From positions 1-5,176 of the forward strand of contig JASHRR010001449.1 of assembly GCA_030037185.1 (NCBI GenBank): a stretch of 5,176 bases of DNA, written 5' to 3'. Within the stretch, counting starts at the first letter, position 1; every line of letters begins with the position of its first letter. Under the pieces are notes generated by a model. It was not told the origin of the DNA. It searched no databases and saw only the letters and a program-made list of their open reading frames with translations. Source of the DNA: Xanthobacteraceae bacterium. Its GTDB lineage: Bacteria > Pseudomonadota > Alphaproteobacteria > Rhizobiales > Xanthobacteraceae. Positions 1 through 5,176 of this stretch are shown piece by piece. Position numbers and translations under genes: made by a program.

Positions 1-96
1 GTTGGGAGCACGCCACATGCTGTAGTAGGGCACGGTTGGAGGCACAGCGGTATCGCATCCGTCGTTGCTCGGCGGGCCCAGAGGTGCCAGATGCAT
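1..96 (-). CDS. Start of an unrecognised protein, cut by the left edge
   Basis: An ATG at 96-94 opens a reading frame of 32 codons that is still open at the left edge. The peptide begins MHLAPLGPPSNDGCDTAVPP and goes on through a YYSMWRAPN stretch. It has no signal peptide or membrane segment in the visible part and is rich in proline. The start is chosen because a near-ideal ribosome site, AAAGGAG at 111-105, sits 8 bases upstream. It lies on the same strand as everything else and follows the MFS remnant stop by 38 bases, so it may be the next gene in the same transcription unit. I do not recognise the family from 32 residues. It could still be a chance open frame, but the ribosome site and orientation argue for a real gene. 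Confidence 0.5.
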   Translation of the reverse strand, partial: MHLAPLGPPSNDGCDTAVPPTVPYYSMWRAPN

Positions 97-104
97 TTGC
101 GATG

Positions 105-111
105 CTCCTTT
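105..111 (-). promoter_or_regulatory. Ribosome binding site for the left-edge gene
   Basis: The minus strand reads AAAGGAG here, followed by an 8-base spacer and ATG at 96-94. It is the strongest Shine-Dalgarno match in front of any minus-strand start in the window and is the main reason for calling the left-edge gene. Confidence 0.55.
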
Positions 112-134
112 CTGCGTCAAGCCGCATAGAACGG

Positions 135-690
135 TCAGCGATGCCGGCGGTCGATCCAAACTAGAACAAGGCCGAGCAGGGCCAGGATCCCGCCGGCGGT
201 GGGCACAAGCGCATAGCCCAAACCCGACGCTATGATCGCTCCACCCACCGCGGCGCCGAGTGCGTTGCCGAGATTGAACGCTCCGATATTGATCGAGGAA
301 GCTAACGCCGGGGCGTCCTCAGCCGCCTGCATCACGCGTGTCTGCACCGGTGACACGATGGCGAAGGCTACGGCGCCCCACAGCAGCAAGCCTAAAGCCG
401 CCCCGGCTGGATTCACTAGCAAAAACGGCATGACGAACATGATTGCTGACAACGTAGCAAGAAAGATCGCCGTCGCGCCGTCGAGCGACCAGGCGGCAAG
501 CGGGCCTCCCAACCAGTTACCGATCGTGAAGCCAAAGCCAATCAGCACGAGCGCGACGGTGACCATTGCCCCCGACGCACCGTTCCGTGGTGCCGATGCC
601 GAAAGCACCGATTGCCAAGGCCGGAAGCGCCCACGCGGGGCTGGAGCGTCCAGCGGCAAAGGATTGATTGGCTTCCGCCTCTGCGGTCAT
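135..690 (-). pseudogene. MFS transporter (AraJ/DHA1-like) with large internal deletion and frameshift
   Basis: This is the remnant of a 12-helix major facilitator efflux permease of the AraJ/YdhP sort, normally about 390 residues. The ATG at 690-688 begins a family-typical N-terminus: 36 residues ending WALPALAIGAFGIGTTE, the first part of helix 1. At about 582/583 the sequence jumps to the family's C-terminal half in another frame, which runs to TGA at 137-135. That part holds helix 8 (VTVALVLIGFGFTIGNWLGG), helices 9 and 10, the conserved helix 11 motif NIGAFNLGNALGA, and helix 12 ending in DRRHR. The rest of helix 1 and helices 2 to 7, roughly 190-200 residues by family length, are missing. 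Translation from the native ATG would give 57 residues, the last 21 unrelated, and stop at 517. A frame open from 659 reads the C-terminal half but has no credible N-terminus. The start lies 5 bases after the preceding stop, as in a translationally coupled operon. Transport function is almost certainly lost. Confidence 0.85.
579..586 (-). other. Deletion junction inside the MFS gene
   Basis: The last native N-terminal codon is GAA at 585-583 (the E of GIGTTE). The C-terminal half is read in the frame whose codons end at 582 and 579, so one extra base separates the two frames. The exact breakpoint is uncertain by a few bases because the intact parent sequence is not available. No insertion sequence or long repeat is visible at the join. 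Confidence 0.65.
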
Positions 691-695
691 CTTGC

Positions 696-1313
696 TCACA
701 GCTTGAGGCGCCACAGCTCAAACCGCTCCTGTCCGGGTTTTACCCCACTGGCGAAGTGCTGGTTGAGATTGCTTGAGGAAAAGACCAGGTCGCCACCGGG
801 CTCGATTGTCGGCGTGTCCGGCCAATGGATCCCACTATCCGACGCCACGAGCGCCATCGTTTTCGTGCGCGGGTCGTACTTGACGATGCCGCCGCGCGTG
901 ACGTCGGTGATGTAGAGATCGCCGCCCGCGTTGGTCAGGATGCCGTCGGTGTTCCCGCCAACGTCGCCGAGGTCAACGACTGCCGTCGAGATCCCCACGC
1001 TGCTGCTGGCCCGGGCGTCGCACAGGATTTCGGCGGGCGCCGAGAATGCGTTTCGGCCGGTAGTGACGGTCCAGTATAGTGTATTTCCGTCGGGCGAAAG
1101 CGCGATACCGTTAATACCCAGGATCATTGGATTGCCTGGCCACACCTCCGCGCCGTGGGATATGACCTTGACCCCCGGCTGCGCGCAGACGGCCGGATGC
1201 CCGGCCAACACCCGCCTTGCGCTGCCGGCGGCGAAGTCGACGATGATGATGCCAGCCTTTGGTTCGCCTTGCCATTCCTTTCTTCCAAGAACGGATGCAC
1301 AGCTGAGCTTTTT
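696..1313 (-). pseudogene. C-terminal fragment of a Yellow/MRJP-like beta-propeller protein
   Basis: The frame is open from an in-frame TGA at 1316-1314 down to TGA at 698-696. Family-like sequence begins around 1265 with PKAGIIIVD, followed by RRVLAGHP, GINGIALSPDGNTLYW, NTDGILTNAGGDLYITDV, IHWPDTPTIE and a closing ELWRLKL. These features match the C-terminal half of bacterial relatives of insect Yellow / major royal jelly proteins, often annotated as SMP-30/gluconolactonase-like. They also align with the intact copy at the right of this window. The N-terminal half, including the expected PYPDxxWN and LWxxDTG-like segments and any signal peptide, is absent. The only start-like codon near the homology is a GTG at 1211, inside a beta strand, so this is a 5'-truncated gene rather than a short complete one. 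Its similarity to the right-hand copy is moderate, so it is an old paralogue and not a recent duplicate. Identity of the family is fairly sure; enzymatic role is unknown. Confidence 0.75.
1028..1046. repeat. 19-base direct repeat, left copy (partner at 4558-4576)
   Basis: The plus strand reads tttcggcgggcgccgagaa and matches 4558-4576 at 18 of 19 positions in the same orientation. Both copies encode FSAPAE on the minus strand, one in each Yellow-like gene. Flanking bases do not continue the match. The simplest explanation is shared coding sequence, although the motif sits at different distances from the following conserved VGG in the two proteins. Confidence 0.5.
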
Positions 1314-1322
1314 TCAAAAAAG
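1308..1322. repeat. AT-only perfect inverted repeat
   Basis: CTTTTTT and AAAAAAG flank a single C, giving a perfect 7-base inverted repeat that can be drawn the same way on either strand. It lies 33 bases past the DMT transporter stop and just beyond the point where the Yellow-like fragment loses its reading frame. The stem is almost all A/T with no room for a proper loop, so it is a poor intrinsic terminator. Its A6 and T6 runs are also places where slippage or sequencing error is likely. Confidence 0.4.
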
Positions 1323-1354
1323 TCCTCAATCGCGTGTTCCACGCCATCGCCTCA

Positions 1355-2362
1355 TTACGGACCGCGCGCTCTTGCTGAACGGAACGCGCGCATGCTCAGC
1401 AGCCGGTGCATGAAATCGACCGGGACTAGCGAGAGAGCGAGCGCCATCAACAGCAAGGCGCCTGCAATGACGTCTTGGACACTGAGACGCTCGCGCAAAA
1501 TGATGAGCGATGATGCGAGACCGAAAAAAATCGATCCGTAAGAGGTCAGCGCGACAACGGTGCCTACGTTGAGGACACGCAGAGCGACGCTCTGCAGTAG
1601 CTGTCCTCCAAGCGACAAGAACAACACAAGTTCAAGGTCAAACCAGACGATGGTTTGGGGATCGAAATGATGAAGAGGCACGAGACCGGCGTAGAGCCTA
1701 TTGAGCCACCATCCAATTAGCGCAAGAAGTATACTGCCCAAAGTCCCGAATATTCCAGCAACGAACAGCGCCGGATATGATCGGTCCAATTGCCGTATGC
1801 CGATTGTCAGCAACGCCCAAGCGAAAATAAATCCGAGGATCATAAGATCGCCGATGGGCGTGGCTCCGCTAGTCGTACTCGATAGGGTCAACACCGCCGC
1901 GCCGACGATTCCTATGAGGATCGCCACCATACGTATCGGCGCCAGCCTTTCCTTCAAAAATATCACGGCCAGTGTCGCTGCGAGGGCGGGAAAGAGGCTG
2001 AGCAGCAAGACAGCATGTGATGCGCTCGTTGCGCTAGCTCCTAGTGCCGACATGGCATTGGTGCCAGGGCCATAGGTCAGGCCGCAAAGCAGGAATAAGC
2101 TCGCATCTTTCAAGGTCAGATACGGCAGCTTCTTGGGCTTTGTGGCAATCGCCAGAATGATGAAAAGCGGCAATGTCCATAAGCCGCGCGCCACAAACAG
2201 ACCGACGGCGTCAAAACCGGATGGGCTTTCGGGCGAATAAAGGACCTTTGACGCGACGGCATTCAGCCCGAAGAACACCGCCGAGACCAGAGCAGCCACG
2301 AGGCCCAGAAGCCGGCCACTCGTTTGTCCACGGTCTTTCGAAGACATTAGCGTTTTCGCCAT
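1355..2362 (-). CDS. EamA/DMT-family transporter, ten membrane helices
   Basis: This is a 335-residue inner-membrane protein of the drug/metabolite transporter superfamily, which usually exports or takes up small metabolites. Ten hydrophobic segments can be drawn at about residues 17-37, 53-73, 88-105, 112-136, 143-161, 170-189, 197-220, 241-262, 266-289 and 295-315. The two EamA repeats show in the matching basic motifs LKERL (136-140) and LRERL (289-293), one after helix 4 and one after helix 9, as the family requires. The ATG at 2362-2360 is preceded by AGGA at 2373-2370 with a 7-base spacer; length fits the family. It follows the pyruvate oxidase stop by 54 bases on the same strand, so co-transcription is likely. 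Two 60-base lines inside it are 52-53% GC, against 57% and 70% for two lines in poxB, a weak hint of different origin. The substrate cannot be told from sequence. Confidence 0.88.
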   Translation of the reverse strand: MAKTLMSSKDRGQTSGRLLGLVAALVSAVFFGLNAVASKVLYSPESPSGFDAVGLFVARGLWTLPLFIILAIATKPKKLPYLTLKDASLFLLCGLTYGPGTNAMSALGASATSASHAVLLLSLFPALAATLAVIFLKERLAPIRMVAILIGIVGAAVLTLSSTTSGATPIGDLMILGFIFAWALLTIGIRQLDRSYPALFVAGIFGTLGSILLALIGWWLNRLYAGLVPLHHFDPQTIVWFDLELVLFLSLGGQLLQSVALRVLNVGTVVALTSYGSIFFGLASSLIILRERLSVQDVIAGALLLMALALSLVPVDFMHRLLSMRAFRSARARGP

Positions 2363-2369
2363 TTCATAA

Positions 2370-2373
2370 TCCT
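2370..2373 (-). promoter_or_regulatory. Ribosome binding site for the DMT transporter
   Basis: The minus strand reads TAGGATTATGAA before the ATG at 2362-2360, giving AGGA with a 7-base spacer. The match is modest. An ATG four bases upstream of the chosen one is out of frame and was not used. Confidence 0.45.
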
Positions 2374-2416
2374 ACCGGCAAAGGAGGACAATGCACCTCG
2401 ATGCCTGTTTCCACCG

Positions 2417-4126
2417 TCATGGCATCAGTGCATTTTTTGCAAGATCGATGACGTCATCGACGCGGCCGTTGAGAATGGCCTTGACGGAATAGAGCGCCAT
2501 GCCGAGCGCCTGACTGGGCTCTATCTTCGGCGGCATGACCAGCTCGCTTCTGGGCACGACGACATCGAGCAACGCGGGTCCCGTCGCCGAAAGCCATGCG
2601 GACACGGCCTCGTCGACGGAATCGGATTTCTCGACGCGGCGTCCCCACATACCGATCGCCTCGGCGACCGCGGCGAAATTAGGATTTTGCAGGTTGGTAT
2701 AGGCGTCGAGGAGGCCTTCCACCTTCTGTTCGAGCTCGACGAAACCGAGCGATCCGTTATTGAAAACGACGACCTTGATCGGGAGCTTCTCTTGGACGGT
2801 GGTGAGAAGGTCGCCCAACAGCATCGCAAGTCCCCCGTCGCCGGAGAACGAGATGACCTGGCGTCCGGGATAGGCCGCTTGTGCGCCGAGCGCCTGCGGC
2901 ATGGCATTGGCCATGGTGCCGTGACTAAGGCTAACGATGGTGCGGTTTGCCCCGGTCGAGGGTATGTGACGCAAGCACCAAACCATCGGCGATCCGCCGT
3001 CCGCGGTATAGATGGCGTCGGAAGCGGCATGCGCTGCGATCGTCTCGGCGACATATTGCGGATGAATCACCGCTTGGCCCGCGACGGCGCGCCGATCGAG
3101 CTTCGCCTCGGCGTTGCGCGCGTCGTTCACAGCGGCGTCGAGGAAGCTACGATCTGTCCGCTCTCTAATCCTGGGCAGCAGCGCATCGAGCGTCGGGCCG
3201 ATATCGCCGACAGCGGCGACATTGATCGGATGACGGCGACCGAGATGCGCACCGTCAATGTCGACCTGAACGATCGTCGCGCGTTCGGGATAAAATTGTC
3301 GCCAGGCGAAATCGCAGCCAAGCAACAACAACGTGTCGCAGTGCGTCAGAGCGTGATAACCGCCCTTGGTGCCGAACACACCGGTCATGCCCACGTCGTA
3401 TGGATTGTTGTGGGCGAGAAAGTCTTTCGCGCGCGAGGTGCGGGCGACAGGCGCCTTCAGTCGTTCGGCGAGTGCAATGACCTGATCGTGCGCATCGGCG
3501 CAGCCCGAGCCCCCATAGATTGTGATTCGGTGGCCGTCATTAAGCGCATTGGCGATCCGATCGAGCTCGCTATCACTTGGCCGAATGACCGGCGCAGCGC
3601 GGTGCACGACAAAATCCGGCTCGTCCGGCGCTTGCGCACGTGAGACATCGACCGGCACAATGAGCACGGCCACACCTTTGCGCGAGAGGGCGGCCTGCGC
3701 CGCCATCGCGGTCATCCGCCGCGCCTGCGCCGCCGTCCTTATCTCTTCGCAGAAAACCGTGCCGGCGCTATAAACAGCCCTGAAGTCGACCTCTTGAGGA
3801 AACTCAAAGCCAAGCTCATCCCGCGTGATCTGGCTGGCGATCAATACCACTGGTGCGCGATTGCGGTTGCTCTCCCATACCCCGTTGATGAAGTGAAGGC
3901 TGCCGGGCCCGCAAGACCCGGCGCACAGCGCGAGTTCGCCTGTCAACAACGCATCCGCCCCGGCGGCCATCGCACCCGCCTCCTCATGACGAACATGTAT
4001 CCAGCGCAAATCGGAACGACGGACCGCATCTGTGAAATAATTCAACGTATCACCCGGAACGCCATAGCAGCGTTTGGCGCCCGCCTCGGCGAACACCTCG
4101 ACCATCACGTCTGCCACTCGTGCCAT
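2417..4126 (-). CDS. poxB: Pyruvate:quinone oxidoreductase (pyruvate oxidase), PoxB type
   Basis: The 569-residue protein matches Escherichia coli PoxB (572 residues) along its length by remembered sequence. PoxB is a TPP- and FAD-dependent peripheral membrane enzyme that decarboxylates pyruvate to acetate and CO2 and passes electrons to ubiquinone. The N-terminal TPP domain has RHEE at 46-49, with E48 at the catalytic glutamate position, and CAGSCGPG at 68-75. The central FAD-type domain has YGGSGCADAH at 204-213 and NPYDVGMTG at 241-249. The C-terminal TPP domain has HGTMANAMPQALGAQA at 402-417 and the Mg-TPP motif SGDGG (428-432) to FNN (455-457). The tail GMALYSVKAILNGRVDDVID (542-561) resembles the lipid-activated membrane-binding peptide of E. 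coli PoxB. The ATG at 4126-4124 has AAAGGA 6 bases upstream and matches the family start. Related TPP enzymes such as acetolactate synthase are less likely because of the retained tail and overall pattern. Confidence 0.88.
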   Translation of the reverse strand: MARVADVMVEVFAEAGAKRCYGVPGDTLNYFTDAVRRSDLRWIHVRHEEAGAMAAGADALLTGELALCAGSCGPGSLHFINGVWESNRNRAPVVLIASQITRDELGFEFPQEVDFRAVYSAGTVFCEEIRTAAQARRMTAMAAQAALSRKGVAVLIVPVDVSRAQAPDEPDFVVHRAAPVIRPSDSELDRIANALNDGHRITIYGGSGCADAHDQVIALAERLKAPVARTSRAKDFLAHNNPYDVGMTGVFGTKGGYHALTHCDTLLLLGCDFAWRQFYPERATIVQVDIDGAHLGRRHPINVAAVGDIGPTLDALLPRIRERTDRSFLDAAVNDARNAEAKLDRRAVAGQAVIHPQYVAETIAAHAASDAIYTADGGSPMVWCLRHIPSTGANRTIVSLSHGTMANAMPQALGAQAAYPGRQVISFSGDGGLAMLLGDLLTTVQEKLPIKVVVFNNGSLGFVELEQKVEGLLDAYTNLQNPNFAAVAEAIGMWGRRVEKSDSVDEAVSAWLSATGPALLDVVVPRSELVMPPKIEPSQALGMALYSVKAILNGRVDDVIDLAKNALMP

Positions 4127-4132
4127 GGTGTG

Positions 4133-4138
4133 TCCTTT
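4133..4138 (-). promoter_or_regulatory. Ribosome binding site for poxB
   Basis: The minus strand reads AGAAAGGACACACC directly before the ATG at 4126-4124, a good AAAGGA Shine-Dalgarno with a 6-base spacer. It supports the start that also fits the family length. Confidence 0.65.
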
Positions 4139-4220
4139 CTTTTTGGAGATCCGCTTCTCGGCGCGTCACCAAGCGCGCTTGCGCGATTATCTCTCAGATG
4201 CGAGTGTTCGGGCTGTTCTG

Positions 4221-4243
4221 AAGCGCCCGCCCAAGTAGCGCTT
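4221..4243 (-). repeat. Small inverted repeat after the Yellow-like stop
   Basis: AAGCGC at 4221-4226 and GCGCTT at 4238-4243 form a perfect 6-base stem with an 11-base loop, starting 3 bases after the stop codon of the Yellow-like gene. On the minus strand the stem is followed by CAGAACAG, with no T run, so it is not a standard intrinsic terminator. It could stabilise the upstream message end or be chance. Confidence 0.3.
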
Positions 4244-4246
4244 CCA

Positions 4247-5176
4247 CTACGGGATCGTCGGCAACTTCAGCCTGTACAGCGTGATCGGCCACCGCACCTG
4301 GGACTCACCACCGTGAAAAACCGGCGCACGGTCAAGCTGCGGAACAGGAAGGAGGATCCGGTTTTGATCGTCGATTGTCGGCGCATCTACCCAATGCAAT
4401 CGCGGATCTTGCACGATTAGCGTGATGCTTCCGTCGGGTGCTCGGCGCTTTAGCGAATTGGTTGATAGCTCGGTGAAGTAGAGGCTGCCGTCGGCGGCCA
4501 TTACTGTGCCACCGACTGGCGGAAGGTCGGCCCAGGGATCGACTTTCGCGGTAAGCGTTTCGGCTGGCGCCGAGAAATCGTCGAGCCACTGGGTCGCGAT
4601 CCGGGACCACGGACCTTCGAGCGTACCGAAGTAGAACCATTCCCCGTCCGGCGAGACCTCCATGGGATCGGTGTTGACGCGAACCGGCTTGCCATCAGGT
4701 CCATTGAGGATTGCACCATCGAGGATGATCGGCCGATCCTCGCGTGCTGTCGTAGCGGGAATATTCTCCAGCACGCGCCGCATTTCACCGGTCGTGAGAT
4801 TCACGACAATGATGCCCGGACGTCCGGCATCAGTGAGGTAGGCGAAATCGCCATGGAAACGGACATCGTCCACGTAGCTGCCTGGCAAGGCGATCTTTGG
4901 TCCGAAGGGGAGAATCCGTGCGACCCGTCCTGCCGTAAGATCGATTTGCACGAGCTTTGCTCCACCTGGGAGAGGATCGCCGCCGAATTGCGGAGAGCCG
5001 GTATCTACCGCCCAGAGCGCACCTTTTTCGTCAAGGTGCAGCGCGTTGATGTCGACGAAAGCCTCAGATGGGTCCGCACCTTCACGCCATGCGTTCCACA
5101 GTTCATCCGGGTAAGGTTGAGGTTCGCCTTTGGCGTTGAGCAGGGCCACCGAGGGTCCATGCGATCCGCTCCAGCG
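4247..5176 (-). CDS. Yellow/MRJP-like beta-propeller protein, N-terminus beyond the right edge
   Basis: 309 residues are visible and the frame is open through the right edge, starting RWSGSHGPSVALLNAKGEP; the GTG at 5149 is therefore not taken as the start. The protein matches bacterial relatives of insect Yellow / major royal jelly proteins (a six-bladed beta-propeller family, often labelled SMP-30/gluconolactonase-like). In order it shows PYPDELWNAWR, ALWAVDTGSPQ, YVDDVRFHGDFAYLTD, GIIVVNLTTGEMRRVL, DPMEVSPDGEWFYFG, GGTVMAADGSLYFTEL, LHWVDAPTID and a closing TLYRLKL, all family landmarks. Family members are typically exported, but the signal region lies outside the window. It stops at TAG 4249-4247, 120 bases before poxB on the same strand. 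The biochemical role of bacterial members is not established, so no reaction is assigned. Family call is confident, function is not. Confidence 0.8.
   Translation of the reverse strand, partial: RWSGSHGPSVALLNAKGEPQPYPDELWNAWREGADPSEAFVDINALHLDEKGALWAVDTGSPQFGGDPLPGGAKLVQIDLTAGRVARILPFGPKIALPGSYVDDVRFHGDFAYLTDAGRPGIIVVNLTTGEMRRVLENIPATTAREDRPIILDGAILNGPDGKPVRVNTDPMEVSPDGEWFYFGTLEGPWSRIATQWLDDFSAPAETLTAKVDPWADLPPVGGTVMAADGSLYFTELSTNSLKRRAPDGSITLIVQDPRLHWVDAPTIDDQNRILLPVPQLDRAPVFHGGESQVRWPITLYRLKLPTIP
4558..4576. repeat. 19-base direct repeat, right copy (partner at 1028-1046)
   Basis: The plus strand reads tttcggctggcgccgagaa, differing from the left copy at one base. It encodes FSAPAE on the minus strand inside the intact Yellow-like gene. 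Together the copies bracket the poxB and transporter genes in direct orientation, about 3.5 kb apart. Confidence 0.5.

Larger units (their letters stand above)
4127..4246 (-). other. 120-base gap before poxB; possible site of an internal promoter
   Basis: This is the longest clear non-coding stretch between intact genes in the window, so it is the likeliest place for a promoter or processing site of poxB and the transporter. A GAGATAATC segment on the minus strand (around 4185-4193) resembles a -10 box, but I find no matching -35 at normal spacing. A perfect 10-base palindrome AAGCGCGCTT lies at 4171-4180. No convincing operator for a named regulator is visible. Confidence 0.35.

Noticed and set aside
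91..129. Plus-strand 12-codon frame reading MHLRCSFLRQAA
   Set aside because: It resembles a short leader peptide at first sight, but it lies antisense to the ribosome site of the left-edge gene and has no downstream plus-strand gene to control.
232..915. Long plus-strand open frame of 227 codons
   Set aside because: It runs antisense to both the MFS remnant and the Yellow-like fragment, its peptide is low-complexity with no family motif, and it is explained as a shadow of GC-rich coding DNA.
1111..1347. Minus-strand 78-codon frame starting just after the DMT stop
   Set aside because: The product is strongly basic and repetitive (HHHRRLRRRQR). It overlaps the Yellow-like fragment in the wrong frame, so it is a shadow.
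2380..2492. Plus-strand AAAGGAGG with ATG at 2391 and a 33-codon frame
   Set aside because: The ribosome site is strong, but the short frame runs antisense into the poxB 3' end and the peptide has no recognisable feature. It is treated as coincidence.
2687..3643. Plus-strand open frame of 318 codons opposite poxB
   Set aside because: It is fully antisense to a well-supported enzyme gene. The peptide is rich in charged residues, R and G, with no recognisable motif, as expected of an antisense shadow.
4221..4243. Intrinsic terminator after the right-hand Yellow-like gene
   Set aside because: A 6-base stem exists but no T run follows on the minus strand and the loop is 11 bases, so it is kept only as an inverted repeat.
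3794..4420. Plus-strand open frame of 208 codons covering the poxB start and the gap
   Set aside because: It crosses two minus-strand genes and their gap without family motifs. No good ribosome site was seen.

Overview
This is a GC-rich bacterial window, probably from an alphaproteobacterium or a similar high-GC proteobacterium. That guess rests on base composition, AAAGGA-type ribosome sites and the gene families present; no lineage marker is in the window. Every gene I can support lies on the minus strand, so transcription runs from right to left. Family assignments come from reading motifs and from remembered homologues, because no search could be run.

From right to left (5' to 3' on the minus strand), the right half is intact. 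It starts with a Yellow / major-royal-jelly-protein-like beta-propeller gene that enters from beyond the right edge (4247-5176). After a 120-base gap comes a full-length pyruvate:quinone oxidoreductase of the PoxB type (2417-4126). It keeps the TPP motif, the catalytic glutamate and the C-terminal lipid-binding tail. After 54 bases comes a ten-helix EamA/DMT-type transporter (1355-2362). These genes look co-directional and possibly co-transcribed.

The left half is decayed. At about 696-1265 (open to 1313) there is only the C-terminal half of a second Yellow/MRJP-like protein, with no start region. Five bases after its stop begins an MFS (AraJ/DHA1-like) transporter gene. This gene keeps its first 36 codons and its last five membrane helices, but it has lost about half the protein in between, and the two parts are joined out of frame at about 582/583. 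After a 38-base gap, a small open frame with a strong ribosome site (1-96) runs off the left edge; I do not recognise its product.

A plausible reading is a gene set that once held two Yellow-like proteins and two transporters around a pyruvate oxidase, with the downstream members now eroded. A shared pathway cannot be shown from sequence. I see no RNA gene, CRISPR array, insertion sequence or convincing intrinsic terminator, and no clear evidence of a new biological system. The most informative signals are the two truncated genes, the pairing of Yellow-like genes with poxB, and the unlisted gene at the left edge.
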